Shown here: positions 41,454-51,004 of the stretch, in pieces
Numbering within the stretch: position 1 is the stretch's first letter
Layout of the letters: every line of letters begins with the position of its first letter
Source of the DNA: Burkholderiaceae bacterium
GTDB taxonomy: Bacteria; Pseudomonadota; Gammaproteobacteria; Burkholderiales; Burkholderiaceae_C
DNA: 64,000 nucleotides
Direction of reading: 5' to 3'
NCBI GenBank assembly: GCA_024235855.1
Contig: JACKLN010000004.1
Span: forward strand, 62,001 to 126,000
The notes under the pieces: generated by a model
Databases searched by the model: none
What the model was told of the DNA's origin: nothing
The model's input: the letters and a program-made list of their open reading frames with translations, nothing else
Translations under genes and position numbers: made by a program

Positions 41454-43235
41454 ATGTGTGGATTCGCCGGCGAGATCCGGTTCGACGGCCAGGCGCCGGA
41501 CATCACGGCCCTGGGCCGCATGTCGGAACGCCTGGCACCCCGCGGCCCCGACGCCCAGGGCCTGATCCAGCACGGCCCGTTTGCACTGGCGCACCGCCGC
41601 CTGAAGATCATCGACCTCAGCGAACATGCCCAGCAACCCATGGTCGACATGGCGCTGGGCCTGACGCTGGCCTTCAACGGCTGCGTCTACAACTACCGTG
41701 AACTGCGCCAGGAGCTCGAGGGCCTGGGCTACCGCTTCGCGTCCACCGGCGACACCGAGGTCGTGCTCAAGGCCTTCCACGCCTGGGGCGAGGCCTGCGT
41801 GGACCGCCTGCACGGCATGTTCGCCTTCGCCGCCTTCGACCGCGACAGCGGCCGACTGGTGCTGGCGCGCGACCGCTTCGGCATCAAGCCGCTGTACCTG
41901 GCGCCGGTGCAAGGTGGCCTGCGCTTTGCCTCCACGCTGCCGGCGCTGCTGGCCGGCGGCGGGGTGGACACGGCCATCGACCTCGACGCGCTGAACCACT
42001 ACATGTCCTGGCACGCCGTGGTGCCGGCGCCGCTGACCATGCTGCGCGGCGTGCGCAAGCTGCCGCCGGCCAGCCTGCTGCGCGTGTCGCCCGACGGCCG
42101 GCAGGAGACACACCGCTGGTGGTCGCTGAGCGTGGCCGCCGACGCCCAGGTGGCGGCGCTGCCGGCCCGCGAGCGCGAGGAACTCGTCGAGCAGGCGCTG
42201 CGCACCGCCGTGCGCCGCCGCCAGGTGGCCGACGTGCCGGTGGGCGTGCTGCTCTCCGGTGGGGTGGACTCCAGCCTCATCGTCGCGCTGCTGGCCGAGG
42301 CCGGCCAGCACGGCCTGCAGACCTTCTCCATCGGCTTCGATGCCGCCGGTGGCGAAGCGGGTGACGAGTTCACCTACTCCGACATGGTCGTGCAGCGCTT
42401 CGGCACCGACCACCACCGCATCCACATCCCCACCTCGGAACTGATGGGCGCCCTGCCCGGCACCATCGCCGCGATGCACGAGCCGATGGTCAGCTACGAC
42501 AACGTGGCCTTCTACCTGCTGTCGCGCGAGGTGGCCAAGCACACGAAGGTGGTGCAGAGCGGCCAGGGCGCCGACGAGGTCTTCGCCGGCTACCACTGGT
42601 ACCCCAAGCTGGCCGGTGCGGCGCCCGCCGACGCGGTGGCCGCGTACCGCGCCGCCTTCTTCGACCGCACGCCGGCGCAGATGGCGCAGATCCTCGAGCC
42701 CGGGGCGATGGCGGCGGGCGACGCGAGCCAGGCCTTCCTGGAGCGCCACTTCGCGGCGCTGAGCCGCAGCACGCCCGCCGAGAAGGCGCTGCACATCGAC
42801 ACCACGGTGATGCTGGTCGACGACCCGGTCAAGCGCGTGGACGCGATGACCATGGCCTGGGGCCTGGAGGCGCGCGTGCCCTTCCTGGACCACGAACTGG
42901 TGGAACTGGCCGGCCGCCTGCCGCAGGACGACAAGCTCGGCGACGGCGGCAAGGGCGTGCTCAAGGTCATCGCGCGGCGTCTGGTGCCGCCGGCCATCGT
43001 CGACAGGCCCAAGGGTTACTTCCCGGTGCCGATCCTGAAGTACATCGACGGCCCGGTGCTGGACATGATCAAGGCAACGCTGGCCACGCAACGGGCCCGC
43101 GAACGCGGCCTGTTCCGACCGGCGGAGGTGCAGCGCCTGCTGGCCGAACCGGCGCAGCACCTGACGCCGCTGCGCGGCTCGATGCTGTGGCAGGTGGCGC
43201 TGCTGGAGTTGTGGCTGCAGGGCCAGGGCCTCTGA
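41454..43235 (+). CDS. asnO: N-acetylglutaminylglutamine amidotransferase (asparagine synthase family)
   Basis: A 593-residue glutamine-dependent amidotransferase. Cys2 (M-C-G-F-A-G-E) is the glutaminase nucleophile, with R-G-P-D and F-N-G-C-V-Y-N-Y-R-E-L. The synthetase domain has the PP-loop L-S-G-G-V-D-S-S-L (near residue 269) and G-Q-G-A-D-E-V-F-A-G-Y. With the next two genes it forms the conserved set for the osmoprotectant N-acetylglutaminylglutamine amide, and probably makes the terminal amide. AAGGAC precedes the start. First gene behind the strong promoter. Confidence 0.9.
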   Translation: MCGFAGEIRFDGQAPDITALGRMSERLAPRGPDAQGLIQHGPFALAHRRLKIIDLSEHAQQPMVDMALGLTLAFNGCVYNYRELRQELEGLGYRFASTGDTEVVLKAFHAWGEACVDRLHGMFAFAAFDRDSGRLVLARDRFGIKPLYLAPVQGGLRFASTLPALLAGGGVDTAIDLDALNHYMSWHAVVPAPLTMLRGVRKLPPASLLRVSPDGRQETHRWWSLSVAADAQVAALPAREREELVEQALRTAVRRRQVADVPVGVLLSGGVDSSLIVALLAEAGQHGLQTFSIGFDAAGGEAGDEFTYSDMVVQRFGTDHHRIHIPTSELMGALPGTIAAMHEPMVSYDNVAFYLLSREVAKHTKVVQSGQGADEVFAGYHWYPKLAGAAPADAVAAYRAAFFDRTPAQMAQILEPGAMAAGDASQAFLERHFAALSRSTPAEKALHIDTTVMLVDDPVKRVDAMTMAWGLEARVPFLDHELVELAGRLPQDDKLGDGGKGVLKVIARRLVPPAIVDRPKGYFPVPILKYIDGPVLDMIKATLATQRARERGLFRPAEVQRLLAEPAQHLTPLRGSMLWQVALLELWLQGQGL

Positions 43236-43249
43236 AGGTGGGCATCCGG

Positions 43250-45010
43250 ATGCCCGCCGATCCCCTGGACCCCGCGCTGCACGCCAGCCTGCGCCACTGG
43301 GAGCCCGTGGCCCACACCGGCGCGCCGGCGATCATCGACTGCGGCTGGGGCCGGCTGCTGCTGGGCCAGACCTTCGCCGATCCGCCCGCCCTGGTGGCGG
43401 CGCTGGCCGACGAAGGCACGCGACAGCGCGACGTGGCGATGTACGTGCGCGACCCGCACGTGGTCGTCGCCCTGGCGCCGCAGCAGCTGTTCCTGGACCC
43501 GTCGCACACCTACCGCCTGCCGCTGCAGGGGCCGGACGCGTCGTCACTGCCGCACCCGAAACCGCGGCGCGGCTGGTCGGTGCGCGCCGCGCGCCCCGAG
43601 GATGCCGACGCCATCGCCCGGATCCTGCAGCGCCGCGGCATGGTGCCGCCCAAGGCCGGCTTCCTGGCGTCGCTGTCGGCCGACAGCCCGGTGCAGGTGC
43701 TGGTGGCCGAGGACCCGGAACTGCACGCCGGCCACCCGGTGGTGGGCGTCGTCACCGGCGTCGACCACGTGGCCGCCTGTGGCGACCCCGAGGACGGCAG
43801 CAGCCTGTGGTCGCTGGCAGTGGACCCGCAGTGCCTGCGCCATGGCGTGGGCCTGTCGCTGACGCTGGAACTGGCGCAACGCTTCCGCACCCGCGGCCGA
43901 CGCTACCTGGACCTGTCGGTCATGCACGACAACGTCGAGGCCATCCGCCTGTACGAGAAGGTGGGCTTCCGCCGCGTGCCGGTCTACTGCGTGAAGAACC
44001 GCAACCCGATCAACGAAAGGCTGTACGTGGGACCCGAACGCGACGAAGGACTGAACGTCTACGCCCAGATCATCGTCGACGAGGCGCGGCGTCGCGGCAT
44101 CCAGGCCGAGGTCGTGGACGCCGATGGCGGCTGCTTCCGGCTGAGCCTGGGCGGGCGCAGCGTGGCCTGCCGGGAATCGCTGTCGGCGCTGACCAGCGGC
44201 TTCGCGATGAGCCTGTGCGACGACAAGCGGCTCACGCGGCGTGTGCTCGCCGGTGGCGGCGTGCGCACGCCCGACCAGATGGAGGTTGCCGCGGGCGAGC
44301 AAGGCGACGCCACGCTGAAGGACTTCCTGGCCCGCCACCCGCGCGTGGTCGTCAAGCCGGCGCGCGGCGAGCAGGGGCGCGGCATCACGGTGGACGTCAG
44401 CGGCCTGGACGCGGTGCAGGCCGCCATCGCCGAGGCGAAGCAGCACGGCGACGTCGTCATCCTCGAGGAATTCGTGCCCGGCGAGGACCTGCGCATCGTC
44501 GTCATCGACCACCGGGTCGTGGCCGCAGCCACGCGGCGGCCGGCGCAGGTGGTGGGCGATGGCCGGAGCGACCTGCGCACGCTGATCGCGCAGCAGAGCA
44601 AGCGTCGCGCGGCCGCCACCCAGGGCGAAAGCCGGATCCCGCTGGACGCCGAGACCGAGCGCTGCATCGCCGCCGCCGGCCTCACGCTGGACAGCGTGCT
44701 GCCCGAAGGCCAGGCGCTGGCCGTGCGCAAGACGGCCAACCTGCACACCGGCGGCACCATCCACGACGTGACGGACCGCCTGCACCCGTCACTGCGCGCG
44801 GTCGCCGAGCACGCGTCTCGGCTGCTGGAGATCCCGGTGGTGGGCTTCGACTTCATCGTGCCCGACCTCGACGGTGACGACTATGCGGTGATCGAGGCCA
44901 ACGAGCGCCCCGGCCTGGCCAACCACGAGCCGCAGCCCACGGTGGAGCGCTTCGTGGACCTGCTGTTCCCGCAGACCCGGGCCACGGCGGCGGAGGCGCC
45001 TGCCGCATGA
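43250..45010 (+). CDS. ngg: N-acetylglutaminylglutamine synthetase (GNAT plus ATP-grasp fusion)
   Basis: A 586-residue fusion. Residues about 110-250 form a GNAT acetyltransferase (S-L-A-V-D-P, R-H-G-V-G-x-x-L, N-x-x-A-I-R-L-Y-E-K-V-G-F). Residues about 290-575 form an ATP-grasp ligase (V-V-V-K-P-A-R-G-E-Q-G-R-G, E-E-F-V-P-G-E-D-L-R and the metal-site V-I-E-A-N-E-R-P-G-L). This is the arrangement of the NAGGN synthetase, which acetylates glutamine and joins a second one. Start ATG 43250 follows AAGGTG; GTG 43238 is an alternative. Confidence 0.9.
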   Translation: MPADPLDPALHASLRHWEPVAHTGAPAIIDCGWGRLLLGQTFADPPALVAALADEGTRQRDVAMYVRDPHVVVALAPQQLFLDPSHTYRLPLQGPDASSLPHPKPRRGWSVRAARPEDADAIARILQRRGMVPPKAGFLASLSADSPVQVLVAEDPELHAGHPVVGVVTGVDHVAACGDPEDGSSLWSLAVDPQCLRHGVGLSLTLELAQRFRTRGRRYLDLSVMHDNVEAIRLYEKVGFRRVPVYCVKNRNPINERLYVGPERDEGLNVYAQIIVDEARRRGIQAEVVDADGGCFRLSLGGRSVACRESLSALTSGFAMSLCDDKRLTRRVLAGGGVRTPDQMEVAAGEQGDATLKDFLARHPRVVVKPARGEQGRGITVDVSGLDAVQAAIAEAKQHGDVVILEEFVPGEDLRIVVIDHRVVAAATRRPAQVVGDGRSDLRTLIAQQSKRRAAATQGESRIPLDAETERCIAAAGLTLDSVLPEGQALAVRKTANLHTGGTIHDVTDRLHPSLRAVAEHASRLLEIPVVGFDFIVPDLDGDDYAVIEANERPGLANHEPQPTVERFVDLLFPQTRATAAEAPAA

Positions 45011-46134
45011 TCGACAAGACCTTCCTGCTGCGCACGCTGGAGCGCCTGCTGGCCACGCCCAGCCCCTCGGGCATGACCGACGCCGTGGTGCGCCTGGCCT
45101 GCGAGATCCTCGACGAGATCGGGGTCGACTACAAGCTCACGCGCCGGGGCGCCATCCGCGCCGTGCTGCCGGGGGCGGCCTACACACCCAAGCGCGCCAT
45201 CGCCGCCCACCTGGACACGCTGGGCGCGATGGTCAAGGCCCTCAAGCCCAACGGGCGGCTGGAGATCGTGCCCATCGGCTTCTGGTCCAGCCGCTTCGCC
45301 GAAGGCGCACGCGTGACGGTCTACGGCGACACCGGCACCTACCGCGGCACGGTACTGCCGATCAAGGCCTCGGGCCACACCTACAACAAGGAGATCGACA
45401 CGCTGCCAGTGGACTGGACGCAGGTGGAACTGCGTCTGGACGCCGACACCGCCAGCGTGGCCGACCTGATGCGCCTGGGCGTGCGCGTGGGCGACACCAT
45501 CGCCGTCGACCCGGGCACCGAGTTCGGGCCCAACGGCTACGTGAACTCGCGCTACCTGGACGACAAGGCCGGGGTGGCGTCACTGCTGGCTGCGGCCGAA
45601 GCCGTGGTGCGCACCAAGGCCCCGCTGCCGCTGGACGTGCTGCTGCTGTTCACCATCAGCGAGGAGGTGGGCGTCGGCGCCTCGCACATCCTGCACGGCA
45701 ACGACGTGGCGGAGATGATCTCGGTGGACAACGCCACCAACGCGCCGGGCCAGAACAGCAGCGAGCGCGGCGTGACGATCGCGATGATGGACAGCGCGGG
45801 TCCCTTCGACTGGCACCTCACGCGCCACCTGCTGGCGCTGTGCCGCGCCCACGGCATCGAGCACAGCCGCGACGTCTACCGCTACTACCGCAGCGACGCC
45901 GCCTCGGCGCTGGAGGCCGGCAACGACATCCGCACCGCGCTGGTGTGCTTCGCCTGCGACGCCAGCCACGGCTGGGAGCGCACGCACGAGGACTCGCTGG
46001 TGTCGCTCGCACGCCTGCTGGCCGCGCAGATGACCAGCGCACCGCTGTTCCAGCGCGACGCCGCGCCGCTGGGGCCGCTCGCGGACTTCCCGCCCGCAGA
46101 GGTGCAGACGACGCCGGATCTGCCGGGGGCGTGA
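45007..46134 (+). CDS. M42-family aminopeptidase of the NAGGN osmolyte cluster
   Basis: A 375-residue M42 metallopeptidase: A-A-H-L-D-T-L-G-A-M, V-N-S-R-Y-L-D-D-K-A-G-V, and the general base Glu pair in T-I-S-E-E-V-G-V-G-A. C-terminal H-G-W-E-R-T-H-E completes the metal site. Members of this cluster are thought to recycle the dipeptide osmolyte when turgor recovers; that role is inferred from conserved linkage. Four-base ATGA overlap with the synthetase. Confidence 0.88.
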   Translation: MIDKTFLLRTLERLLATPSPSGMTDAVVRLACEILDEIGVDYKLTRRGAIRAVLPGAAYTPKRAIAAHLDTLGAMVKALKPNGRLEIVPIGFWSSRFAEGARVTVYGDTGTYRGTVLPIKASGHTYNKEIDTLPVDWTQVELRLDADTASVADLMRLGVRVGDTIAVDPGTEFGPNGYVNSRYLDDKAGVASLLAAAEAVVRTKAPLPLDVLLLFTISEEVGVGASHILHGNDVAEMISVDNATNAPGQNSSERGVTIAMMDSAGPFDWHLTRHLLALCRAHGIEHSRDVYRYYRSDAASALEAGNDIRTALVCFACDASHGWERTHEDSLVSLARLLAAQMTSAPLFQRDAAPLGPLADFPPAEVQTTPDLPGA

Positions 46135-46212
46135 ACCAGGTCGCCTGACTGCGCGCCGGCTCGGCACCGCCCGCCCCGGCCGGCGACCACCCGCCTACAC
46201 TCCGCGGCTGCC

Positions 46213-48138
46213 ATGCGCCACGATGCCGACCTTGACGCGAGCCTGGCCGAGGCGCTGGCCCGGGCCTGGATGCCGCTTCTGGCCGATGCGTCGGCCCCGC
46301 GCGATGCCGTCGATCGGCTCATCAGCGCCGATGCTGCTTCACGGGATCCCCGGCTCGCCTCGCTGTCCCTGGCCTGGGACATGCTGGCCCGCTCGAGGGG
46401 CACGATCGGCCCCGCCGAGCACGCGGCCCTCGAGCGCGATCTGCAGCATCTGCAATCGACCGGTTGGCAGCGCGCGGTGAGCCTGGGCGAGGCGGCCATG
46501 GCCGCGGCGCTTCATCGCCGGCCGGAGAGGCACGGCGACGCCATCGCCCTGCTCGAGCGCCACGGCAGCGCCGCAGACGATCCGCGGCCGCCGATCGAGC
46601 GCGTGTGGACCGACAGCGGGCTGTCCATGCTGCTGGCGGCCACCTGCAGGCACGAGGAGGCGCTGGCCGTCGCGTTGGCCGCCGACCGCCTGGCACGCCA
46701 GTCGGGTGAGGCTGCCGCCGCGTTTGCCGCCACACGTGCACTGAGCTACCTGTTCCTCAGCACCGGCGATGTGGAAGGCGCGCTGGGTGTGCTTCCCCGG
46801 GAGCTCGAGGCCTCTCGCGAGAGCGGCCTGGGCCGCTGGAGCACCCGCGGCAACCTGATGCTGGCGTGGCTGCTGGCGGAGCAGCCGGAACAGGCGATGG
46901 CGCTGCTGCAGGACGACCCCTGGCTGCTCGACCCGGCACGTCACGCCGAGGACCCCACGCTGGCCTGCCTGATCGCCTGCGCCCATGCGCGCTGCGGTCG
47001 CGTCGACGCCGCGCTGGCCCTGCTGCCACCCGTCACGCCGACGCTCGACGACAACCCGGTGCTGCGTGCCAATCGCGTCTGGACGACAGCGGCCGTTCAT
47101 CTGGTGGCCGGCCGGGCCGAACAGGCCAGACACGGACTTGAGTCCTTCCTGGCCGAGGTCGAGGCCTCGGGCGTTCCGATCTCGCCGATGAACGGCACGC
47201 AGATCCATCGCGTGCTGGCGGACGCCTGCGAAGCCCTCGGCGACCTGGCCGGTGCACTGGCCGCCCTGAAGGCGTCGCAGCGCCACTGCTACTCATGGGT
47301 GGCGGCGAGCGTGAAGATGCGACTTCATGCCCTGCATGGCGAGGCGACCGATGCCGATACCGACCGACAGCAGCGGCGTCTGCTGGCCATTGCCGAGGCC
47401 GAGCGCCGGGTGATGGATGACACCGGCCCGTCCACGCCCGAACGCTTCGTCGCGGACGTGGCGCACGAGCTGCGAAACCCGCTCAACGGTGTGCTGGGCA
47501 TGACCTCGCTGCTGATGATGTCCGACCTGGACGAGCGGCAGCGGCGCTACGTGCAACTGGCGCAGAGCTCGGCCCGGATGATGATGCGTCTGTGCAGCGA
47601 CCTGCTGGACCTGGCCCGACTCGACCTCGGGCACTTCAGCCTCAACCTCGAGCCCGTGAACCTGGGTGACCTGCTGGAGCAGGCGGTCCACACGTTCGAG
47701 CCGCTGGCCACCGCCAAGGGGCTGCACCTGCAGCTGACGCTGTCGCCGCAGGTGCCGACAGATCTGGTGGCCGATGCACTGCGGTTGCAGCAGGTGGTCA
47801 TGAACCTGCTGTCCAACGCCGTGAAGTTCAGCCCCGCCGGACGCATCGACCTGCGCGCGGACTGGCAGCCCGGCGAGACCGTCGGGGATGGATGGCTCCG
47901 CGTGGAGGTGCAGGACCACGGCCCCGGCCTGCCGGCCGACGCCCGGCATCGGCTGTTCCGCGAGTTCGCCCAGTTCGACCGCCGGCCCGGCGGCACGGGA
48001 CTCGGCCTGGCGCTGTGCCGCCGACTCCTCGTTGCCATGAACGGTCGCATCGACGTCGACAACCCGCCCTCGGGCGGCAGCGTCTTCTGGTTCGAGGTGC
48101 CGCTGGCACGGGCCGCGATCAGCCTGGCCCCAGGTTGA
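46213..48138 (+). CDS. Soluble orphan histidine kinase with N-terminal helical-repeat region
   Basis: A 641-residue protein. Residues 1-390 are Ala/Leu-rich helical pairs of TPR-like character (R-A-L-S-Y-L-F-L-S-T-G-D-V-E-G-A-L, A-C-E-A-L-G-D-L-A-G-A-L). Then HisKA with phospho-His in F-V-A-D-V-A-H-E-L-R-N-P-L-N-G (near residue 418) and HATPase with N-L-L-S-N-A-V-K-F, D-H-G-P-G-L and G-G-T-G-L-G-L-A. No membrane segment and no receiver; no regulator gene nearby. A -10-like TACACT lies at 46196. The partner is unknown. Confidence 0.88.
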   Translation: MRHDADLDASLAEALARAWMPLLADASAPRDAVDRLISADAASRDPRLASLSLAWDMLARSRGTIGPAEHAALERDLQHLQSTGWQRAVSLGEAAMAAALHRRPERHGDAIALLERHGSAADDPRPPIERVWTDSGLSMLLAATCRHEEALAVALAADRLARQSGEAAAAFAATRALSYLFLSTGDVEGALGVLPRELEASRESGLGRWSTRGNLMLAWLLAEQPEQAMALLQDDPWLLDPARHAEDPTLACLIACAHARCGRVDAALALLPPVTPTLDDNPVLRANRVWTTAAVHLVAGRAEQARHGLESFLAEVEASGVPISPMNGTQIHRVLADACEALGDLAGALAALKASQRHCYSWVAASVKMRLHALHGEATDADTDRQQRRLLAIAEAERRVMDDTGPSTPERFVADVAHELRNPLNGVLGMTSLLMMSDLDERQRRYVQLAQSSARMMMRLCSDLLDLARLDLGHFSLNLEPVNLGDLLEQAVHTFEPLATAKGLHLQLTLSPQVPTDLVADALRLQQVVMNLLSNAVKFSPAGRIDLRADWQPGETVGDGWLRVEVQDHGPGLPADARHRLFREFAQFDRRPGGTGLGLALCRRLLVAMNGRIDVDNPPSGGSVFWFEVPLARAAISLAPG

Positions 48139-48146
48139 GGGACCCC

Positions 48147-48152
48147 TAGAAT
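48147..48152 (+). promoter_or_regulatory. -10 element TAGAAT just before metG
   Basis: TAGAAT lies eight bases before the metG ATG at 48160, with no Shine-Dalgarno between. A transcript from here would start at or within a base or two of the ATG, so the message may be leaderless. No clear -35 is seen. Confidence 0.4.
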
Positions 48153-48159
48153 TCGGGGC

Positions 48160-50226
48160 ATGTCCACCCCTGCCGCCCCGCGCCGCCTGTTCGTCACCAC
48201 GGCGCTGCCCTACGCCAACGCGCCGTTCCACATCGGCCACATGATGGAGTACATCCAGGCCGACATCTGGGTGCGCTTCCAGCGCATGCGAGGGCACGAG
48301 GTGCACTTCGTCTGCGCCGACGACGCCCATGGCGCGCCGATCATGATCGCGGCGGAGAAGGCGGGGAAGACGCCGCAGGATTTCGTCGCCGGCATCGCCG
48401 CCACGCGGCCGAAGTACCTGCAGGGCTTCCACATCGGCTTCGACCACTGGCACAGCACCGACGCGCCGGAGAACCACGAGCTCGCGCAGGACATCTACCG
48501 CGGCCTGCGCAAGGAAGGCCTGATCGGCGAACGCACGATCCAGCAGTTCTACGACCCGGTCAAGGGCATGTTCCTGCCCGACCGCTACATCAAGGGCGAA
48601 TGCCCCAAGTGCGGCGCCAAGGACCAGTACGGCGATTCCTGCGAGGTCTGTGGCGCCGTGTACGCGCCCACCGAGTTGAAGAACCCGTACTCGGCGCTCT
48701 CCGGCGCCACGCCGGAGCTTCGCAGCAGCGCGCACCACTTCTTCCTGCTGAGCTCGCAGCGCTGCCTGGACTTCCTGCAGGACTGGACGTCCACGCCCGG
48801 CCGCCTGCAGCCCGAGGTGCTGAACAAGATCCGCGAGTGGTTCGCGCCCGACGAGGCCGGCCACGTGAGCCTGTCTGACTGGGACATCTCGCGCGACGCG
48901 CCCTACTTCGGCATCCGCATCCCCGACACCGAGGACAAGTACTTCTACGTGTGGCTGGACGCGCCGGTGGGCTACCTGGCGTCGCTGAAGGGCCACTTCG
49001 CGAAGCTGGGCCTGGACTACGACACCTACGTGGCCGACCCGGCGGTGGAGCAGATCCACTTCATCGGCAAGGACATCACCTACTTCCACACGCTGTTCTG
49101 GCCGGCGATGCTGCACTTCAGCGGACGCAAGACGCCCAACCACGTGTTCGTGCACGGCTTCCTGCAGCTCAGTGGCGAGAAGATGAGCAAGAGCCGCGGC
49201 ACGGGCCTGAGCCCGCTGCGCTACCTCGAACTGGGCATGAACCCGGAGTGGCTGCGCTACTACCTGGCGGCCAAGCTCAACGGCCGTGTGGAGGACGTCG
49301 ACTTCAACCCGGACGACTTCATCGCCCGCGTGAACGCCGACCTGATCGGCAAGTACGTCAACATCGCCAGCCGCGCCGCCGGCTTCCTGGCCAAGCGCTT
49401 CGGCGGTGAACTGTCGGGCGACCTGGGCGTCGAGGGCCGCGCGCTGCTCGACGGCCTGCGCGCGCCGGCCGACGCCATCGCCGAGCTCTACGAGACGCGC
49501 GATTACGGCAAGGCGCTGCGCGAGATCATGGCGCTGGCCGACCGCGTCAACGAGTACGTGGACCAGCACAAGCCCTGGGAACTGGCCAAGCAGGACGGGA
49601 TGGACGCGGCATTGCACGACGTCTGCAGCGTCTGCATCGAGGCCTTCCGGCTGCTGACGATCTACCTCAAGCCGGTGCTGCCGGCGCTGGCCACGCAGGT
49701 GGAAGCCTTCCTCGCCGTGCCGCCGCTGCACTGGGGCGACAGCGCGCGGGCGCTGGGCAAGCACCGCATCGGCGCCTACCAGCACCTGATGCAGCGGGTG
49801 GACGTCAAGCAGATCGACGCCCTGCTGGCACCGCCGGAACCGATCATCGCGCCGGCGCCGGAACCCGGCGGCGAGGCCATCGCCGAGACGATCTCGATCG
49901 ACGATTTCGCGAAGATCGACCTGCGCATCGCGAAGATCGTCGCTGCCGAGCGCGTGGAAGGCAGCACCAAGCTGCTGCGGCTGACGCTGGACGTCGGCGA
50001 GGGTCGAACCCGCAACGTCTTCAGCGGCATCGCCAGCGCCTACGCGCCGGAACAGCTGGCGGGCAAGCTGACGGTGATGGTGGCCAACCTGGCGCCGCGC
50101 AAGATGAAGTTCGGCCTCAGCGAAGGCATGGTGCTGGCCGCCAGCCACGCCGACGAAAAGGCCACCCCGGGCCTGTACGTGCTCGAGCCCTGGCCCGGTG
50201 CCGTGCCCGGCATGCGGGTGCGTTGA
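48160..50226 (+). CDS. metG: Methionyl-tRNA synthetase
   Basis: A 688-residue class I synthetase charging tRNA-Met. Motifs: P-Y-A-N-A-P-F-H-I-G-H (HIGH), a zinc knuckle C-P-K-C-G then C-E-V-C-G (about 148-164), and K-M-S-K-S-R-G near residue 343. A C-terminal tRNA-binding EMAP/Trbp111-type domain (about 580-688; F-A-K-I-D-L-R-I-A-K-I, N-V-F-S-G-I) supports dimerisation. Full length, with no unusual residue seen. Confidence 0.97.
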   Translation: MSTPAAPRRLFVTTALPYANAPFHIGHMMEYIQADIWVRFQRMRGHEVHFVCADDAHGAPIMIAAEKAGKTPQDFVAGIAATRPKYLQGFHIGFDHWHSTDAPENHELAQDIYRGLRKEGLIGERTIQQFYDPVKGMFLPDRYIKGECPKCGAKDQYGDSCEVCGAVYAPTELKNPYSALSGATPELRSSAHHFFLLSSQRCLDFLQDWTSTPGRLQPEVLNKIREWFAPDEAGHVSLSDWDISRDAPYFGIRIPDTEDKYFYVWLDAPVGYLASLKGHFAKLGLDYDTYVADPAVEQIHFIGKDITYFHTLFWPAMLHFSGRKTPNHVFVHGFLQLSGEKMSKSRGTGLSPLRYLELGMNPEWLRYYLAAKLNGRVEDVDFNPDDFIARVNADLIGKYVNIASRAAGFLAKRFGGELSGDLGVEGRALLDGLRAPADAIAELYETRDYGKALREIMALADRVNEYVDQHKPWELAKQDGMDAALHDVCSVCIEAFRLLTIYLKPVLPALATQVEAFLAVPPLHWGDSARALGKHRIGAYQHLMQRVDVKQIDALLAPPEPIIAPAPEPGGEAIAETISIDDFAKIDLRIAKIVAAERVEGSTKLLRLTLDVGEGRTRNVFSGIASAYAPEQLAGKLTVMVANLAPRKMKFGLSEGMVLAASHADEKATPGLYVLEPWPGAVPGMRVR

Positions 50227-50263
50227 TCTTCGCGCGGGGCGACAGGCTGGCAACGACGACACC

Positions 50264-51004
50264 ATGCTGACCGGCCGTGGTTGGACAGACATCCGGCGCA
50301 CACCGCGGGCAGACCTGCACCTGGGCGCGCTGCTGGCGTTCGTGGCCGGCGCGGCCAATGCCGGGGGATTCCTGGCCGTGGGGCGCTACACCTCGCACAT
50401 GACCGGCATCGTCTCGGCCGCCGCAGACAGCATCATCCTCGGCCACTGGGCATTGGCGGCTGCCGGGCTGGCCGCGCTGGCGATGTTCCTCGGCGGAGCG
50501 ATGACCACCGCGGTGCTCGTCAACGTCGCGCGCCAGCGGCGGATGCACAGCCGCTATGCGCTGCCCCTGATGCTGGAAGCGCTGCTCCTGCTGGCCTTCG
50601 GCCTGCTGGGCGCGACCCTGAACCTGTCCGTGGCGCTGCTGCTGCCGGTCACTGTGCTGCTGCTGTGCTACATGATGGGCCTGCAAAACGCCGTGATCAC
50701 GAAGATCTCCCGCGCCACCATCCGGACCACGCACATCACCGGCCTCGTCACCGACTTGGGCATCGAACTGGGCAAGCTCGTCTACATCAACCGCAGCCAT
50801 TCGGCGACGCCGGTGGTCGCGGACCGCCAGCGCATGCGCATGCACGGCCTGCTGATCGGCATGTTCTTCGTTGGCGGGCTGTTCGGTGCAATGGGTTTCA
50901 AGCACCTCGGCTTCGTGACGACGCTGCCGCTGGCCGCCGCGCTGATGCTGGTGGCGCTGCGGCCGATGCTGCTGGACCTGCGGGCCGTGGCCGGGATGCG
51001 CTGA
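50264..51004 (+). CDS. DUF1275 (YoaK-like) membrane protein
   Basis: A 246-residue protein with about six hydrophobic segments. A-G-A-A-N-A-G-G-F-L-A-V-G-R-Y-T-S-H-M-T-G and G-L-Q-N-A-V-I-T-K-I-S-R-A-T-I-R-T-T-H are DUF1275 signatures; the function is unknown. ATG 50264 is the family start. Its stop overlaps the SulP start (TGATG), so the two membrane proteins are coupled. Confidence 0.87.
   Translation: MLTGRGWTDIRRTPRADLHLGALLAFVAGAANAGGFLAVGRYTSHMTGIVSAAADSIILGHWALAAAGLAALAMFLGGAMTTAVLVNVARQRRMHSRYALPLMLEALLLLAFGLLGATLNLSVALLLPVTVLLLCYMMGLQNAVITKISRATIRTTHITGLVTDLGIELGKLVYINRSHSATPVVADRQRMRMHGLLIGMFFVGGLFGAMGFKHLGFVTTLPLAAALMLVALRPMLLDLRAVAGMR

Noticed and set aside
47293..50358. Very long reverse-strand open frame (about 1000 codons) across metG and the orphan kinase
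   Set aside because: It lies antisense to metG, which has all synthetase motifs. Its translation is His/Arg/Gln-rich without domains, the usual shadow in a 70% GC genome. The same applies to long frames at 12129-15251 (reverse) and 3000-4847 (forward).
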